Positions 1 to 8,174 of a stretch of 8,771 nucleotides of DNA are shown piece after piece. Each line of letters starts with the position of its first letter. Positions within the stretch are counted from its first letter, which is position 1. Under the pieces are notes generated by a model. That model was not told where the DNA came from. It saw nothing but the letters and a program-made list of their open reading frames with translations, and did no database searches. This stretch comes from Ktedonobacteraceae bacterium (GTDB taxonomy: Bacteria; Chloroflexota; Ktedonobacteria; Ktedonobacterales; Ktedonobacteraceae), in the NCBI GenBank assembly GCA_014896635.1, contig JADBKA010000197.1, forward strand, positions 1-8,771, read 5' to 3'. Position numbers and translations under genes: made by a program.

Positions 1-201
1 CTGCGGAGCTGTGGTGCGGCCCCGCACCATATGCTGATCACTGCCGCAAATATTGGTCGCTATCACCCTCAGGATCACACCATGATCGCATTTGCGATTT
101 CTTCCAGGGACTCCTTCGGGTAATTCAAGCTTTGGATAGTCAATGTTCTCTACACTGACCTTTCCAGGCTCCACATAAACGACACATCTGTTGCCCGGCA
201 T
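1..201 (-). CDS. fdhA: Glutathione-independent formaldehyde dehydrogenase, N-terminal part (partial)
   Basis: This is the 5' end of a gene that runs off the left edge of the window; 67 codons are present and the frame stays open to base 1. The translation begins MPGNRCVVYVEPGKVSVENI and continues to GVILRVIATNICGSDQHM, about residues 41-58. That resembles the start of the zinc- and NAD-dependent formaldehyde dehydrogenase of the Pseudomonas putida type, a medium-chain alcohol dehydrogenase that oxidises formaldehyde to formate without glutathione. Cys52 in the ICGSDQH motif is the expected catalytic zinc ligand. The family is about 400 residues long, so roughly one sixth is visible, and the NAD-binding domain lies outside. 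The start is supported by AGGAGG (complement of 208-213) six bases upstream. A related zinc alcohol dehydrogenase cannot be fully excluded, but the GVILRV...TNICGSDQHMVRGRT run is characteristic. Confidence 0.88.
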   Translation of the reverse strand, partial: MPGNRCVVYVEPGKVSVENIDYPKLELPEGVPGRNRKCDHGVILRVIATNICGSDQHMVRGRTTAPQ

Positions 202-218
202 TGTTTTCCTCCTTCTTT

Positions 219-248
219 AGAGAGACGGATATCAGAGAGACGGATATC
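219..248. repeat. Two perfect tandem copies of a 15-bp unit
   Basis: The unit AGAGAGACGGATATC occurs at 219-233 and again without a gap at 234-248. It lies just upstream of the fdhA ribosome binding site, so it should fall in the fdhA leader or promoter region on the minus strand. A shorter match, AGAGAGAC, recurs at 449-456. Each copy contains the palindrome GATATC. A role as a regulator binding site is possible but unproven; a replication-slippage duplication is the simple alternative. Confidence 0.85.
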
Positions 249-329
249 ACGCTTCTTTGCGAGAGGAACTCAGGCGTTCTTCAACGGGTGAGAAATACTA
301 CGCGCTTCAAGGACGCACTACGATCAGGT

Positions 330-349
330 GCTACGAGACGCTACGAGAC
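330..349. repeat. Two tandem copies of a 10-bp unit
   Basis: GCTACGAGAC is present at 330-339 and repeated directly at 340-349. A related CACTACGA occurs shortly before, around 317-324. The period of about one helical turn would place both copies on the same DNA face, upstream of fdhA. The function is unknown. Confidence 0.7.
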
Positions 350-368
350 CAGAGGTGTGCGAATTGCC

Positions 369-393
369 CTGTACTATCCACCCTCCAGTACAG
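369..393. other. Perfect 7-bp inverted repeat in the fdhA upstream region
   Basis: CTGTACT (369-375) is followed after 11 bases by its exact complement AGTACAG (387-393). There is no U-tract on either strand, so it does not look like an intrinsic terminator. It could be an operator for fdhA or a chance dyad. Confidence 0.4.
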
Positions 394-590
394 AACAAGC
401 CAGGAAGTAGTTTATCGTTTATCCACCAGCGCGCCTGCTCTCTCAAATAGAGAGACGTCTTACAAATGACAGGCAGACACACAAAGATGAATCCTGTAAC
501 AGGATAACACGGTAGAGTCCGCAATTGTAGTAGCAATTTTCTATCAAGATCATAGATCAGGCTCTATATATCTGGATCTTCTGCAAGCAG

Positions 591-2324
591 TCAGATCATG
601 CGTGTTTTGCGCAACACCCTTGCCCCCGGCTCTGGGGATGGGGATGGAAGCGGCTGACCTTGCAGGTTGGACTGTTGTGTAGCAGGCGTGGGAGCAGGTG
701 GCAGAGGAGATGGCGCGGCAGGTACGGCAGGTATATACCCTCTGCCAGATGGCACCACTTCCACGCGCTGTACCTGAGGCTGAAGTTGCGCGCCGGGCCA
801 GTGCGCTCCGCTCTGAACGGGCCGCTCAAAGCCAGCCACTGGTTGGGGTTCGTAGTCCGCCGGACTCGTCATGTCCTGCCCGGCTGCAATACCGAGCGCA
901 CGGAAAATCGGCGTCAGCATCAGGCAAACCAGCAGATTGACGATAACAGCAGCCAGCGCAGCGTAGACCGGAATAGTGATACCGCCGAAAGAGAGAGGAT
1001 ACACCGACATAAAATTTTGCGTCACCACCATCCACGTTCCAGTGAGCATGCCTGCGGCCCAGCCGATGATCAAAGCCAGCCGGTGAAACCAGCGCGTATA
1101 CAGGCCAAGAAAGACGGCAGGCAGAGTCTGAAGCATCCAGACGTTCCCGAACAGTTGCAGGTTAATGGCAAAAGTTGTGGGGAAAAATAAGACAAAAGCC
1201 AGCGCACCCGCTTTTACAAACAGTGAGACTGTTTTTGCGACGTTAGACTCTTCACGCTCAGTACACGTAGGACGGAAATATTCGCGGTAGATGCTGCGTG
1301 TGAACAGGTGAGCCGCACCAATCGACATGATGCCGGCGGGTACCAGCGCGCCAATCGCAATCGCGGAAAAAGCAAAGCCCACAAACCACGAAGGGAACAT
1401 CCCTGCCAGCAGCGCCGGTAAGGCCGCGTTTGTTTGATACATTGATGAAGATTGCACACCAGCCGCAATTGCCACAAAACCAAGCAGACCAAGCAGACCT
1501 TGTAAAAGCGTATAGGCAAGCAGAAACGCGGCTGTCCGCTTCACCACTTTACGACTGTTGGTGCTCAATACACCGGTCAGTGCGTGCGGATACAAAAATA
1601 ACGGTAGCGCCGATCCAAGAATCAGCGTCGCATACGTGCTGTATTGCTCCGGTGCCAGCAGCACCTGCCGCTGCGGTACAACTGCGAAGATACGTTCAAA
1701 ACCACCGAGCCTTGTACTCAGAGAAATAATGGCGACCAGCGTGATAATCCAGATGGAGATATCCTTCACCATTGCAATTAGCGCCGGTCCGCGCAACCCG
1801 CTGATATATGTATATGCCGCCAGGAGCAGGAAAGCAATAAAGAGCGCCAGTTCTACTGGCACACCCATCTGTGCAAGCACAAGCTGCATACCATAGATCT
1901 GCACAGCCACATATGGCATGGTTGCCAGAATGCCGGTTACCGCGACTAGCAGCGCCAGTGTCTTGCTGTCGAATCGCTCGCGCACAAAATCGGCAGAAGT
2001 GAGGTAGCCGCGATGCCTGGCAATCGTCCAGAATCTGGGCATAAACACCAGCGCAATCGGATACATCAATGTAAAAGAAGGAATTGCAAAAAAACCCTGT
2101 GCCCCCTGGGCAAAGATCAAGGCCGGCACCGCCATAAACGTGTAGGCCGTGTACATATCGCCGCCTATAAGAAACCACGAAACAAGACTGCCAAAACGCC
2201 GCCCGGCCAGCCCCCATTCTTGCAGGCGGTTGAGATCCCCAGGCCGCCAGCGAGCTGCCCAGAAGCCAAGCGTAGTGACAGCGAGAAAAAAAAGCGTGAA
2301 AACGCCTATCATCTGCCAGTTCAT
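591..2324 (-). CDS. Sodium:solute symporter (SSS family) permease, monocarboxylate-permease-like
   Basis: A 577-residue inner-membrane transporter of the SSS (SLC5-like) family, expected to couple uptake of a small solute to sodium entry. About 13 hydrophobic segments span roughly residues 5-472. Family-like features are the GRRFGSLVSWFLIGGDMYTA stretch at 41-60, the run PLFLYPHALTGVLSTNSRKV at 241-260, and IMSIGAAHLFTRSIYREY at about 332-349, where Ser334 sits in the expected sodium-site helix. The pattern is closest to permeases annotated for lactate, pyruvate or similar monocarboxylates, but the substrate cannot be fixed. The start at 2324 has AAAGGA upstream and begins directly at the first membrane helix. 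An upstream start at 2510 would add 62 residues that look non-coding. Residues about 484-577 form an unusual Pro/Gln/Ser-rich cytoplasmic or external tail. The small DUF3311 partner common next to such permeases is absent. It is transcribed divergently from cbbL. Confidence 0.9.
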   Translation of the reverse strand: MNWQMIGVFTLFFLAVTTLGFWAARWRPGDLNRLQEWGLAGRRFGSLVSWFLIGGDMYTAYTFMAVPALIFAQGAQGFFAIPSFTLMYPIALVFMPRFWTIARHRGYLTSADFVRERFDSKTLALLVAVTGILATMPYVAVQIYGMQLVLAQMGVPVELALFIAFLLLAAYTYISGLRGPALIAMVKDISIWIITLVAIISLSTRLGGFERIFAVVPQRQVLLAPEQYSTYATLILGSALPLFLYPHALTGVLSTNSRKVVKRTAAFLLAYTLLQGLLGLLGFVAIAAGVQSSSMYQTNAALPALLAGMFPSWFVGFAFSAIAIGALVPAGIMSIGAAHLFTRSIYREYFRPTCTEREESNVAKTVSLFVKAGALAFVLFFPTTFAINLQLFGNVWMLQTLPAVFLGLYTRWFHRLALIIGWAAGMLTGTWMVVTQNFMSVYPLSFGGITIPVYAALAAVIVNLLVCLMLTPIFRALGIAAGQDMTSPADYEPQPVAGFERPVQSGAHWPGAQLQPQVQRVEVVPSGRGYIPAVPAAPSPLPPAPTPATQQSNLQGQPLPSPSPEPGARVLRKTRMI

Positions 2325-4072
<1,748 letters not shown>

Positions 4073-4086
4073 AAGGAGAGATCATC

Positions 4087-4515
4087 ATGGCTTTTCACCT
4101 GACCCAGGGAACCTTTTCCTTCCTGCCACCTCTCACCGACGACGAGATACGCAAACAGGTGGAGTATTGTCTCAATAATGGCTGGCCGATCAACATCGAG
4201 TTCACCGACGACCCCCACCCCCGCAATACCTACTGGGAGATGTGGGAACTGCCGCTCTTCGATGTGCAAGATCCAGCGGCGGTCATGTACGAGATCAACG
4301 CATGCCGCAAAGCCTATCCCAATCACTATATCCGCGTGGGAGCCTACGACCGCAGCAAAGGACGCCAGACGCTGGCTCTTTCCTTCATCGTGAACCGGCC
4401 AGCCCACGATCCCGGCTTCGCTCTGGCGCGCCAGGAAGCGCATGATCGTGTCATGCGCTACACCCTGCGTAGCTACGCGACTGACAAACCGAAAGGTGAG
4501 CGGTTCACCGGCTGA
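4087..4515 (+). CDS. cbbS: Ribulose-1,5-bisphosphate carboxylase small subunit, red-type
   Basis: A 142-residue small subunit that caps the L8 core to form the L8S8 holoenzyme. It opens with [17 protein letters not shown] (5-21), carries the family signature [14 protein letters not shown] at 40-53 and has SFIVNRP at 99-105. The segment after about residue 106 (PGFALARQE...RYTLRSYAT) is the C-terminal extension typical of red-type small subunits, which forms a beta-hairpin in the central solvent channel. Length is normal for the family. The start has AGGAGAG (4074-4080) six bases upstream, and the gene begins 14 bases after cbbL. Confidence 0.97.
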   Translation: MAFHLTQGTFSFLPPLTDDEIRKQVEYCLNNGWPINIEFTDDPHPRNTYWEMWELPLFDVQDPAAVMYEINACRKAYPNHYIRVGAYDRSKGRQTLALSFIVNRPAHDPGFALARQEAHDRVMRYTLRSYATDKPKGERFTG

Positions 4516-4587
4516 GAGTAACTGATCTGTCATCTGACTCTCTTTCCATGTGTACTGCGCCGCATGATTTAGCAGAAAGAGGAGAGC

Positions 4588-5598
4588 ATGATACCACCAG
4601 CACAGGCCGGAGCGCCTGAGAACACCGGCCAGCCAGTGCTCAATACACCAACCGAAGAGACCAGCGTCGATGTATCACACCTGCTGGAAGAGTCGCAGAT
4701 CCTGGAAGTGCTGCGCAAGCTCGACGAGGATCTGGTAGGTCTCAAGGCCATCAAAACGCGCATCCGCGAAATCGCTTCGCTGCTGCTGATAGAGCGCATG
4801 CGCCGCAGCCTGGGATTGACGTCTCGCCCGCCATCGCTGCATATGTCTTTCACCGGCCCGCCTGGCACCGGCAAGACGACGGTGGCGCTGCGCATGGCGA
4901 CTATCCTGCACCGGCTCGACTATGTGCGCAAAGGACACCTGGTCGCAGTCACCCGCGATGACCTGGTCGGCCAGTATATCGGCCACACGGCCCCCAAAAC
5001 AAAAGAGGTGCTCAAACGAGCAATGGGCGGCGTGCTCTTCATCGACGAAGCCTACTACCTGTATCGCCAGGAAAACGAGCGCGACTACGGTCAGGAAGCT
5101 ATCGAGATCCTTTTGCAGGTGATGGAGAACCAGCGCGATGACCTGGTGGTCATCCTCGCCGGCTATAAAGACCGCATGGAGACGTTTTTCCAGGCCAATC
5201 CAGGTTTTAGTTCACGCATCGCCCACCACCTGGATTTTCCCGACTACACGCTCGAAGAGCTGCTGATCATCGCACAGCTCATGCTGGCAGAGCAAATGTA
5301 TCGTTTCAGCCCGGAAGCATGCCAGGCATTTGAGGCGTATCTCAAGAAACGCATGCAGATGCCGCGCTTCGCCAACGCGCGCAGTGTACGCAATGCACTG
5401 GACCGTGCACGCCTGCGCCAGGCCAACCGTCTCATCGCCAGAGGCGGCAGGGTCTCCCGCACCGACCTGATGACCATTGAGGCCGAGGATATTCTCGCCA
5501 GCCGCGTCTTCACCGAAGCGACAACCGATGATGAGCAGCAGGATGCCTTGCAGGCCCCCGGTTCTTCCAGCACAGGCGATCCAGCTTCACCAGCCTGA
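4588..5598 (+). CDS. cbbX: CbbX, red-type RuBisCO activase (AAA+ ATPase)
   Basis: A 336-residue AAA+ protein that remodels inhibited red-type RuBisCO by pulling on the large-subunit C-terminus with ATP energy, releasing tightly bound sugar phosphate. The AAA+ core shows Walker A GPPGTGKT (90-97), a pore loop with YIGHT (130-134), Walker B VLFIDE (149-154), a likely arginine finger at Arg210 in SSRIAHH, and a C-terminal helical domain with [18 protein letters not shown] (264-281). The core ends near residue 308. About 30 residues before it and 28 after it ([20 protein letters not shown]) are low-complexity and probably disordered, making it slightly longer than typical CbbX. The start is supported by AGAGGAGA just upstream. 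It lies 72 bases after cbbS and is very likely in the same transcript. Confidence 0.97.
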   Translation: MIPPAQAGAPENTGQPVLNTPTEETSVDVSHLLEESQILEVLRKLDEDLVGLKAIKTRIREIASLLLIERMRRSLGLTSRPPSLHMSFTGPPGTGKTTVALRMATILHRLDYVRKGHLVAVTRDDLVGQYIGHTAPKTKEVLKRAMGGVLFIDEAYYLYRQENERDYGQEAIEILLQVMENQRDDLVVILAGYKDRMETFFQANPGFSSRIAHHLDFPDYTLEELLIIAQLMLAEQMYRFSPEACQAFEAYLKKRMQMPRFANARSVRNALDRARLRQANRLIARGGRVSRTDLMTIEAEDILASRVFTEATTDDEQQDALQAPGSSSTGDPASPA

Positions 5599-5631
5599 GA
5601 AACATCTCTCAATCCCTGCCCTCCCCTTTTC

Positions 5632-5658
5632 GCCGGATGCACTGTCGAGGCATCCGGC
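5632..5658 (+). terminator. Stem-loop after cbbX, probable operon terminator
   Basis: GCCGGATGC (5632-5640) and GCATCCGGC (5650-5658) form a perfect 9-bp GC-rich stem with a 9-base loop, 33 bases after the cbbX stop. Flanking TTTT and AAAT could lengthen the stem past one bulged base. Only a short AAATTTCTCC follows, so the U-tract is poor. It could act as a weak terminator or as a 3'-end stabiliser of the cbb mRNA. Confidence 0.55.
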
Positions 5659-5764
5659 AAATTTCTCCCAGAAACTTTCTCCCCATGACAAAACGTAATT
5701 CTTTTAAAGAGGCGTCGATAAGCAGATTCAGGCATATTGCTAAACATAGAGGATGATCAGGACC

Positions 5765-6280
5765 ATGAAGCGAGATCAACAACTTACCGCATCTCTACCC
5801 CCTCTCTCCTGGCGAGACGGCGCTCTGGCAGGCTTTATCGCCACTGCTCCCATGACGGTGTTTATGCTGGCAACACAGCGTTTTCTCCCGCATGGACAAC
5901 GCTACACCCTGCCACCTGAAGTGATTACCAGCGATTTAGCGCGCCGGCTACATATGCGGCATCATCTGACTAAACGACAACTGCTGGCGGCTTCGCTGGC
6001 TTCTCATTTTCTCTACGGCGCGGCAATGGGTGCATTCTACAGGCCCCTATCAGAAAAAATCTCTCTCCCCTCCCCCTTGAAAGGAGGACTTTTCGGTCTG
6101 TTTGTCTGGGCCATCAACTATCTGGGCCTGCTACCGCTGCTGGGTGTGCCGGTTTCGGCGCCAGGCGAACCTTTGCGCCGTAATTTGCTCATGATCGGCG
6201 CTCATTTCGTCTGGGGTTCCGGCCTCGGCGCCATCACAAGGCTCCGCAATACGATATCGACCAGCAATCCTGTTGCATAA
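5765..6280 (+). CDS. Small integral membrane protein of unknown function
   Basis: A predicted 171-residue protein with four hydrophobic segments near residues 18-37, 72-92, 105-126 and 140-157. I do not recognise a named function. The layout, with a polar stretch PPEVITSDLARRLHMR at 50-65 and glycine-rich helices such as GGLFGLFVWAINYLGLLPLL, recalls small uncharacterised membrane families such as DUF6789 or YagU-like proteins; this is only an impression. Two starts are possible. ATG 5753 has its purine-rich AGAGG directly abutting it, while ATG 5765 has AGAGGA (5748-5753) at a more workable distance, so 5765 is preferred. It follows the cbb stem-loop by about 100 bases and may be a separate transcript. 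No catalytic or metal motif is visible. Confidence 0.75.
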   Translation: MKRDQQLTASLPPLSWRDGALAGFIATAPMTVFMLATQRFLPHGQRYTLPPEVITSDLARRLHMRHHLTKRQLLAASLASHFLYGAAMGAFYRPLSEKISLPSPLKGGLFGLFVWAINYLGLLPLLGVPVSAPGEPLRRNLLMIGAHFVWGSGLGAITRLRNTISTSNPVA

Positions 6281-6299
6281 CTCGCCTTCTCCAGAGAAC

Positions 6300-6327
6300 T
6301 TGATTCATGTGTTAGACTACTGATAAC
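6300..6327 (+). promoter_or_regulatory. Possible promoter of purU
   Basis: TTGATT (6300-6305) and GATAAC (6322-6327), separated by 16 bases, make a moderate sigma-70-like pair upstream of purU. The -10 runs directly into the dyad at 6327-6345, which could overlap the transcription start. Confidence 0.3.
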
Positions 6328-6345
6328 CGGCTTTCGCCGGCGAAA
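6327..6345. promoter_or_regulatory. GC-rich palindrome upstream of purU
   Basis: TTTCGCCGGCGAAA (6332-6345) is a perfect 14-bp palindrome. It overlaps an alternative hairpin, CCGGC (6327-6331) / GCCGG (6336-6340), with a TTTC loop. The two structures are mutually exclusive. It lies in the 101-base gap between the membrane-protein gene and purU. It may be an operator, or the weak end signal of the preceding gene; no U-tract follows. Confidence 0.45.
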
Positions 6346-6381
6346 AATCATTGAAAACCATGTGGAAGGGAACCAGGAGCC

Positions 6382-7242
6382 TTGTCTATACACAAACCCA
6401 CCATTACCCTTTTGATCTCCTGCCCCGATCAACCAGGCATCGTCGCCGCCGTCTCGCGCTTCATCTTTGAGCACAACGGCAATATCCTGGAATCGGACCA
6501 GCACTCCACCAATCAGCAGGATTGCACATTCTTTATGCGTATTAGCTTTGACGAAGAGGGATTCCGCCTGAATCAGGACGAATTGATCGCCGCTTTTACT
6601 CCTATCGCCAGGCATTTTCGCATGCGCTGGAACGTGCATTATTCGCGCCAGAACAAGCGCGCCGGTATCCTCGTCTCCAGACTCGATCACTGCCTGACCG
6701 ACCTGCTCTGGCGTTGGAAAAGCGGCGAGCTGGTGATGGACATTCCCTTTATCATCAGCAACCACCCGGACCTGGAGCCGCTCGCTCGCATGTATAACAT
6801 CCCCTATCACCACTTTCCCTGCCGGCGCGAAACCCGTGCCGACGACCAGCAGCGCATGCTCGATTTCATCCAGGACAAAGTAGATTTCCTGATCCTTGCC
6901 CGCTATATGCAGATTCTGGAACCCTTCTTTGTCGCCGCCTACCCTGAGCGCATCATCAATATCCATCATAGCTTCTTGCCGGCCTTCATCGGCGCCAACC
7001 CCTATCAACAGGCGTTCGAGCGCGGCGTCAAGCTGATCGGCGCTACCGCCCACTATATCACTGACAGACTCGATGAAGGTCCTATCATCGCTCAGGATGT
7101 CATCCATTGCAACCACCGCGACACTACTGCCGATCTGATACGCAAAGGACGCGACGTAGAGCGCCGTGTGCTGGCCGAGGCAGTTCGCCTGCATACGGAG
7201 AACCGCGTGCTGGTCTACGAAAATAAAACTGTTGTGTTTTAA
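6382..7242 (+). CDS. purU: Formyltetrahydrofolate deformylase
   Basis: A 286-residue cytoplasmic enzyme that hydrolyses 10-formyltetrahydrofolate to formate and tetrahydrofolate, balancing the one-carbon pool. An N-terminal ACT domain (about 7-85) starts with ITLLISCPDQPGIVAAVSRF. The catalytic formyltransferase-fold domain covers about 92-286 and contains INIHHSFLPAF (192-202) and RLDEGPII (229-236). By analogy with GAR transformylase the catalytic triad is Asn193, His195 and Asp231, all present. Length matches the family. The only workable start is TTG at 6382, as the upstream ATG at 6360 is out of frame. AGGAG at 6375-6379 is only two bases from it and GGAAGGGA (6364-6371) about ten, so initiation may be inefficient. 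PurU usually supplies formate for PurT or relieves folate imbalance; here it lies downstream of the RuBisCO operon. Confidence 0.96.
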   Translation: MSIHKPTITLLISCPDQPGIVAAVSRFIFEHNGNILESDQHSTNQQDCTFFMRISFDEEGFRLNQDELIAAFTPIARHFRMRWNVHYSRQNKRAGILVSRLDHCLTDLLWRWKSGELVMDIPFIISNHPDLEPLARMYNIPYHHFPCRRETRADDQQRMLDFIQDKVDFLILARYMQILEPFFVAAYPERIINIHHSFLPAFIGANPYQQAFERGVKLIGATAHYITDRLDEGPIIAQDVIHCNHRDTTADLIRKGRDVERRVLAEAVRLHTENRVLVYENKTVVF

Positions 7243-7356
7243 CAATGCACAACATCCTTGCCCGTATGCTTGCTAAACGAGAGTAAATTCGATGGCTCTA
7301 CAGCAAATTTTGATAGAAGGGAAAAACTCATCTTGCTCTACAAACTGATTACTTTG

Positions 7357-7398
7357 CAAGTTGCTGAGAGCACTCAACAAGTTGCTGAGAGCACTCAA
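7357..7398. repeat. Two perfect tandem copies of a 21-bp unit
   Basis: The unit starting CAAGTTGCTGAG and ending GCACTCAA occupies 7357-7377 and is repeated exactly, without a spacer, at 7378-7398. The period equals two helical turns, so bound proteins would sit on the same DNA face. Each unit contains a small dyad, TGAG-AGCA-CTCA. The second copy includes the proposed -35 element of the downstream promoter. This looks like a paired operator, although a recent slippage duplication would give the same appearance. Confidence 0.85.
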
Positions 7399-7410
7399 AA
7401 GGAGTAAAAT
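7382..7410 (+). promoter_or_regulatory. Promoter upstream of the gluconate-dehydrogenase-subunit-3-like gene
   Basis: TTGCTG (7382-7387) and TAAAAT (7405-7410) are separated by exactly 17 bases. The -10 differs from TATAAT at one base and the -35 keeps the TTG core. Transcription would begin near 7417 and leave a leader of about 120 bases before the ATG at 7537. The -35 lies inside the second 21-bp repeat copy, and the first copy lies just upstream, where an activator would bind. Confidence 0.5.
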
Positions 7411-7536
7411 CACAGAAATATTAAGTGTTCATCTACCATTGAATTATTCCAGAGCCGTATGTTACCATTAGGGAAGATGGAGAAACGTTTGTTTTCTTGC
7501 CCCTTTGATTATTTGACTACTGAACGAGGTAACATT

Positions 7537-7944
7537 ATGAAAGACTGGCCGCGCTTCACCCCGCCGCCACGCAAGCAGACTATCGACCTCAGCCGGGAGG
7601 AGCGTGCGCTCCTCAATGCTGTCATCGACCGCCTGATCCCTGCTGATGAGAACTTCCCACCGCCCTCGACGTTGCATGTATTGGATGCGTTCCTGCGACA
7701 TCTTTTACCTCACGTCGCTCACAAAACGAATCTGGGATTGACCGAACGACGCCTGCGCGCCGCACTCAACGATCTCAACGCCGCCGCCGGTGGGGACTTC
7801 TGCCATGCCAGCCCGGAAAAACAGCAATCACTGCTTAACCGCCTGGAACGACGCGATCCCGCCCTCTTTCAGGCCCTGTGGACCCTGGCAAATCACTGCT
7901 ACTATTCTCACCTGGCAAAGCAGCGATCTGCCTTACTCTCCTAG
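7537..7944 (+). CDS. Gluconate 2-dehydrogenase subunit 3 family-like protein
   Basis: A 135-residue, soluble, mostly helical protein. LSREERALLNAVIDRLIPAD (18-37), followed by a helical stretch ending in PEKQQSLLNRLE (93-104) and PALFQALWTLANHCYYS (108-124), resembles the gluconate 2-dehydrogenase subunit 3 family (PF13618-like). These small subunits normally accompany a GMC-family flavoprotein oxidoreductase and often carry a Tat signal. Neither a signal peptide nor a GMC partner is visible here, and the next genes are on the other strand. The start at 7537 has GAGG (7526-7529) seven bases upstream; a longer frame from 7459 adds residues that do not look conserved. Its stop codon overlaps the stop of the opposing ORF in the shared CTAG at 7941-7944. 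The family assignment is moderately sure; the function in isolation is unknown. Confidence 0.7.
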   Translation: MKDWPRFTPPPRKQTIDLSREERALLNAVIDRLIPADENFPPPSTLHVLDAFLRHLLPHVAHKTNLGLTERRLRAALNDLNAAAGGDFCHASPEKQQSLLNRLERRDPALFQALWTLANHCYYSHLAKQRSALLS

Positions 7945-8159
7945 CTATTTCTGTCGATGTTGAAAAATAGCGCCTGACGATACTGTTCTATCTGCACAAC
8001 ATCGTCGTTGCTGATATTTCCATCGCTCGCTGCGGCGAAGCAGCGAACACCTCCAGATTCAATCAAGCGCCCATCCCTCTCCCTTATACCATGCTCAATC
8101 CCGGCCAGCCCCGCCAGGACGCCGAAAGTTGAGACCATTACCCGTGTCGCGCTTCTCAT
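7941..8159 (-). pseudogene. Probable truncated remnant of a membrane-protein gene paired with the flavodoxin gene
   Basis: A 72-codon frame with a strong ribosome binding site (GGAAGGAGG, seven bases before ATG) that starts 15 bases after the flavodoxin stop, so translation of it is plausible. Residues 1-26, MRSATRVMVSTFGVLAGLAGIEHGI, closely recall the start of an uncharacterised membrane-protein family of roughly 200 residues. After residue 26 the resemblance stops: the remainder (RERDGRLIESGG...FFNIDRNS) is polar, has no membrane helices, and reading the other two frames does not restore the family. A deletion or rearrangement near base 8080 is the likely cause. The frame ends exactly where the opposing gene ends. 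If it is not a relic, it is a short hypothetical protein with one N-terminal hydrophobic helix. The family recognition is from memory and unverified. Confidence 0.5.
7944..7971. other. Stem-loop at the convergent gene ends
   Basis: GCTATTT (7944-7950) pairs with AAATAGC (7965-7971) over 7 bp with a 14-base loop, starting at the last base of the plus-strand stop codon. There is no following U-tract on either strand. It might serve as a weak 3'-end structure for the 7537-7944 transcript. It overlaps the last codons of the minus-strand ORF. Confidence 0.35.
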
Positions 8160-8174
8160 TGTGTGCCTCCTTCC

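Larger units (their letters stand above)
202..590. other. Non-coding gap between fdhA and the symporter gene
   Basis: About 390 bases without a credible gene. The short open frames here lack ribosome binding sites and any recognisable protein. fdhA starts at its left edge and the symporter gene ends at its right edge, both on the minus strand, so the gap should hold the symporter terminator and the fdhA promoter. I could not identify a convincing -35/-10 pair or a U-tract terminator. It does hold short tandem repeats (219-248, 330-349) and three small perfect dyads: 369-375 with 387-393 (7 bp), 439-444 with 450-455 (6 bp) and 491-496 with 500-505 (6 bp). Confidence 0.7.

Noticed and set aside
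201..536. Three short frames in the gap upstream of fdhA
   Set aside because: They overlap each other on both strands, have no ribosome binding site and no recognisable sequence.
660..1190. Plus-strand frame of 176 codons opposite the symporter
   Set aside because: It is Arg-rich, low in hydrophobic structure, and antisense to conserved membrane helices.
6202..7245. Long minus-strand frame (347 codons) opposite purU
   Set aside because: The plus strand encodes a complete PurU with intact catalytic residues; the antisense frame is a shadow.
7357..7398. Start of a CRISPR array
   Set aside because: There are only two copies and they abut directly with no spacer; no cas gene is present.
7355..7410. 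TPP riboswitch, suggested by the repeated GCTGAGAG
   Set aside because: The partner consensus elements of a thi-box, such as an ACCCTTTGAACCTGA-like stretch, are absent, and the motif occurs as an exact tandem repeat overlapping a promoter.
7944..8174. Insertion sequence end causing the truncation of the flavodoxin partner gene
   Set aside because: No terminal inverted repeats, target duplications or transposase remnants could be recognised in this stretch.
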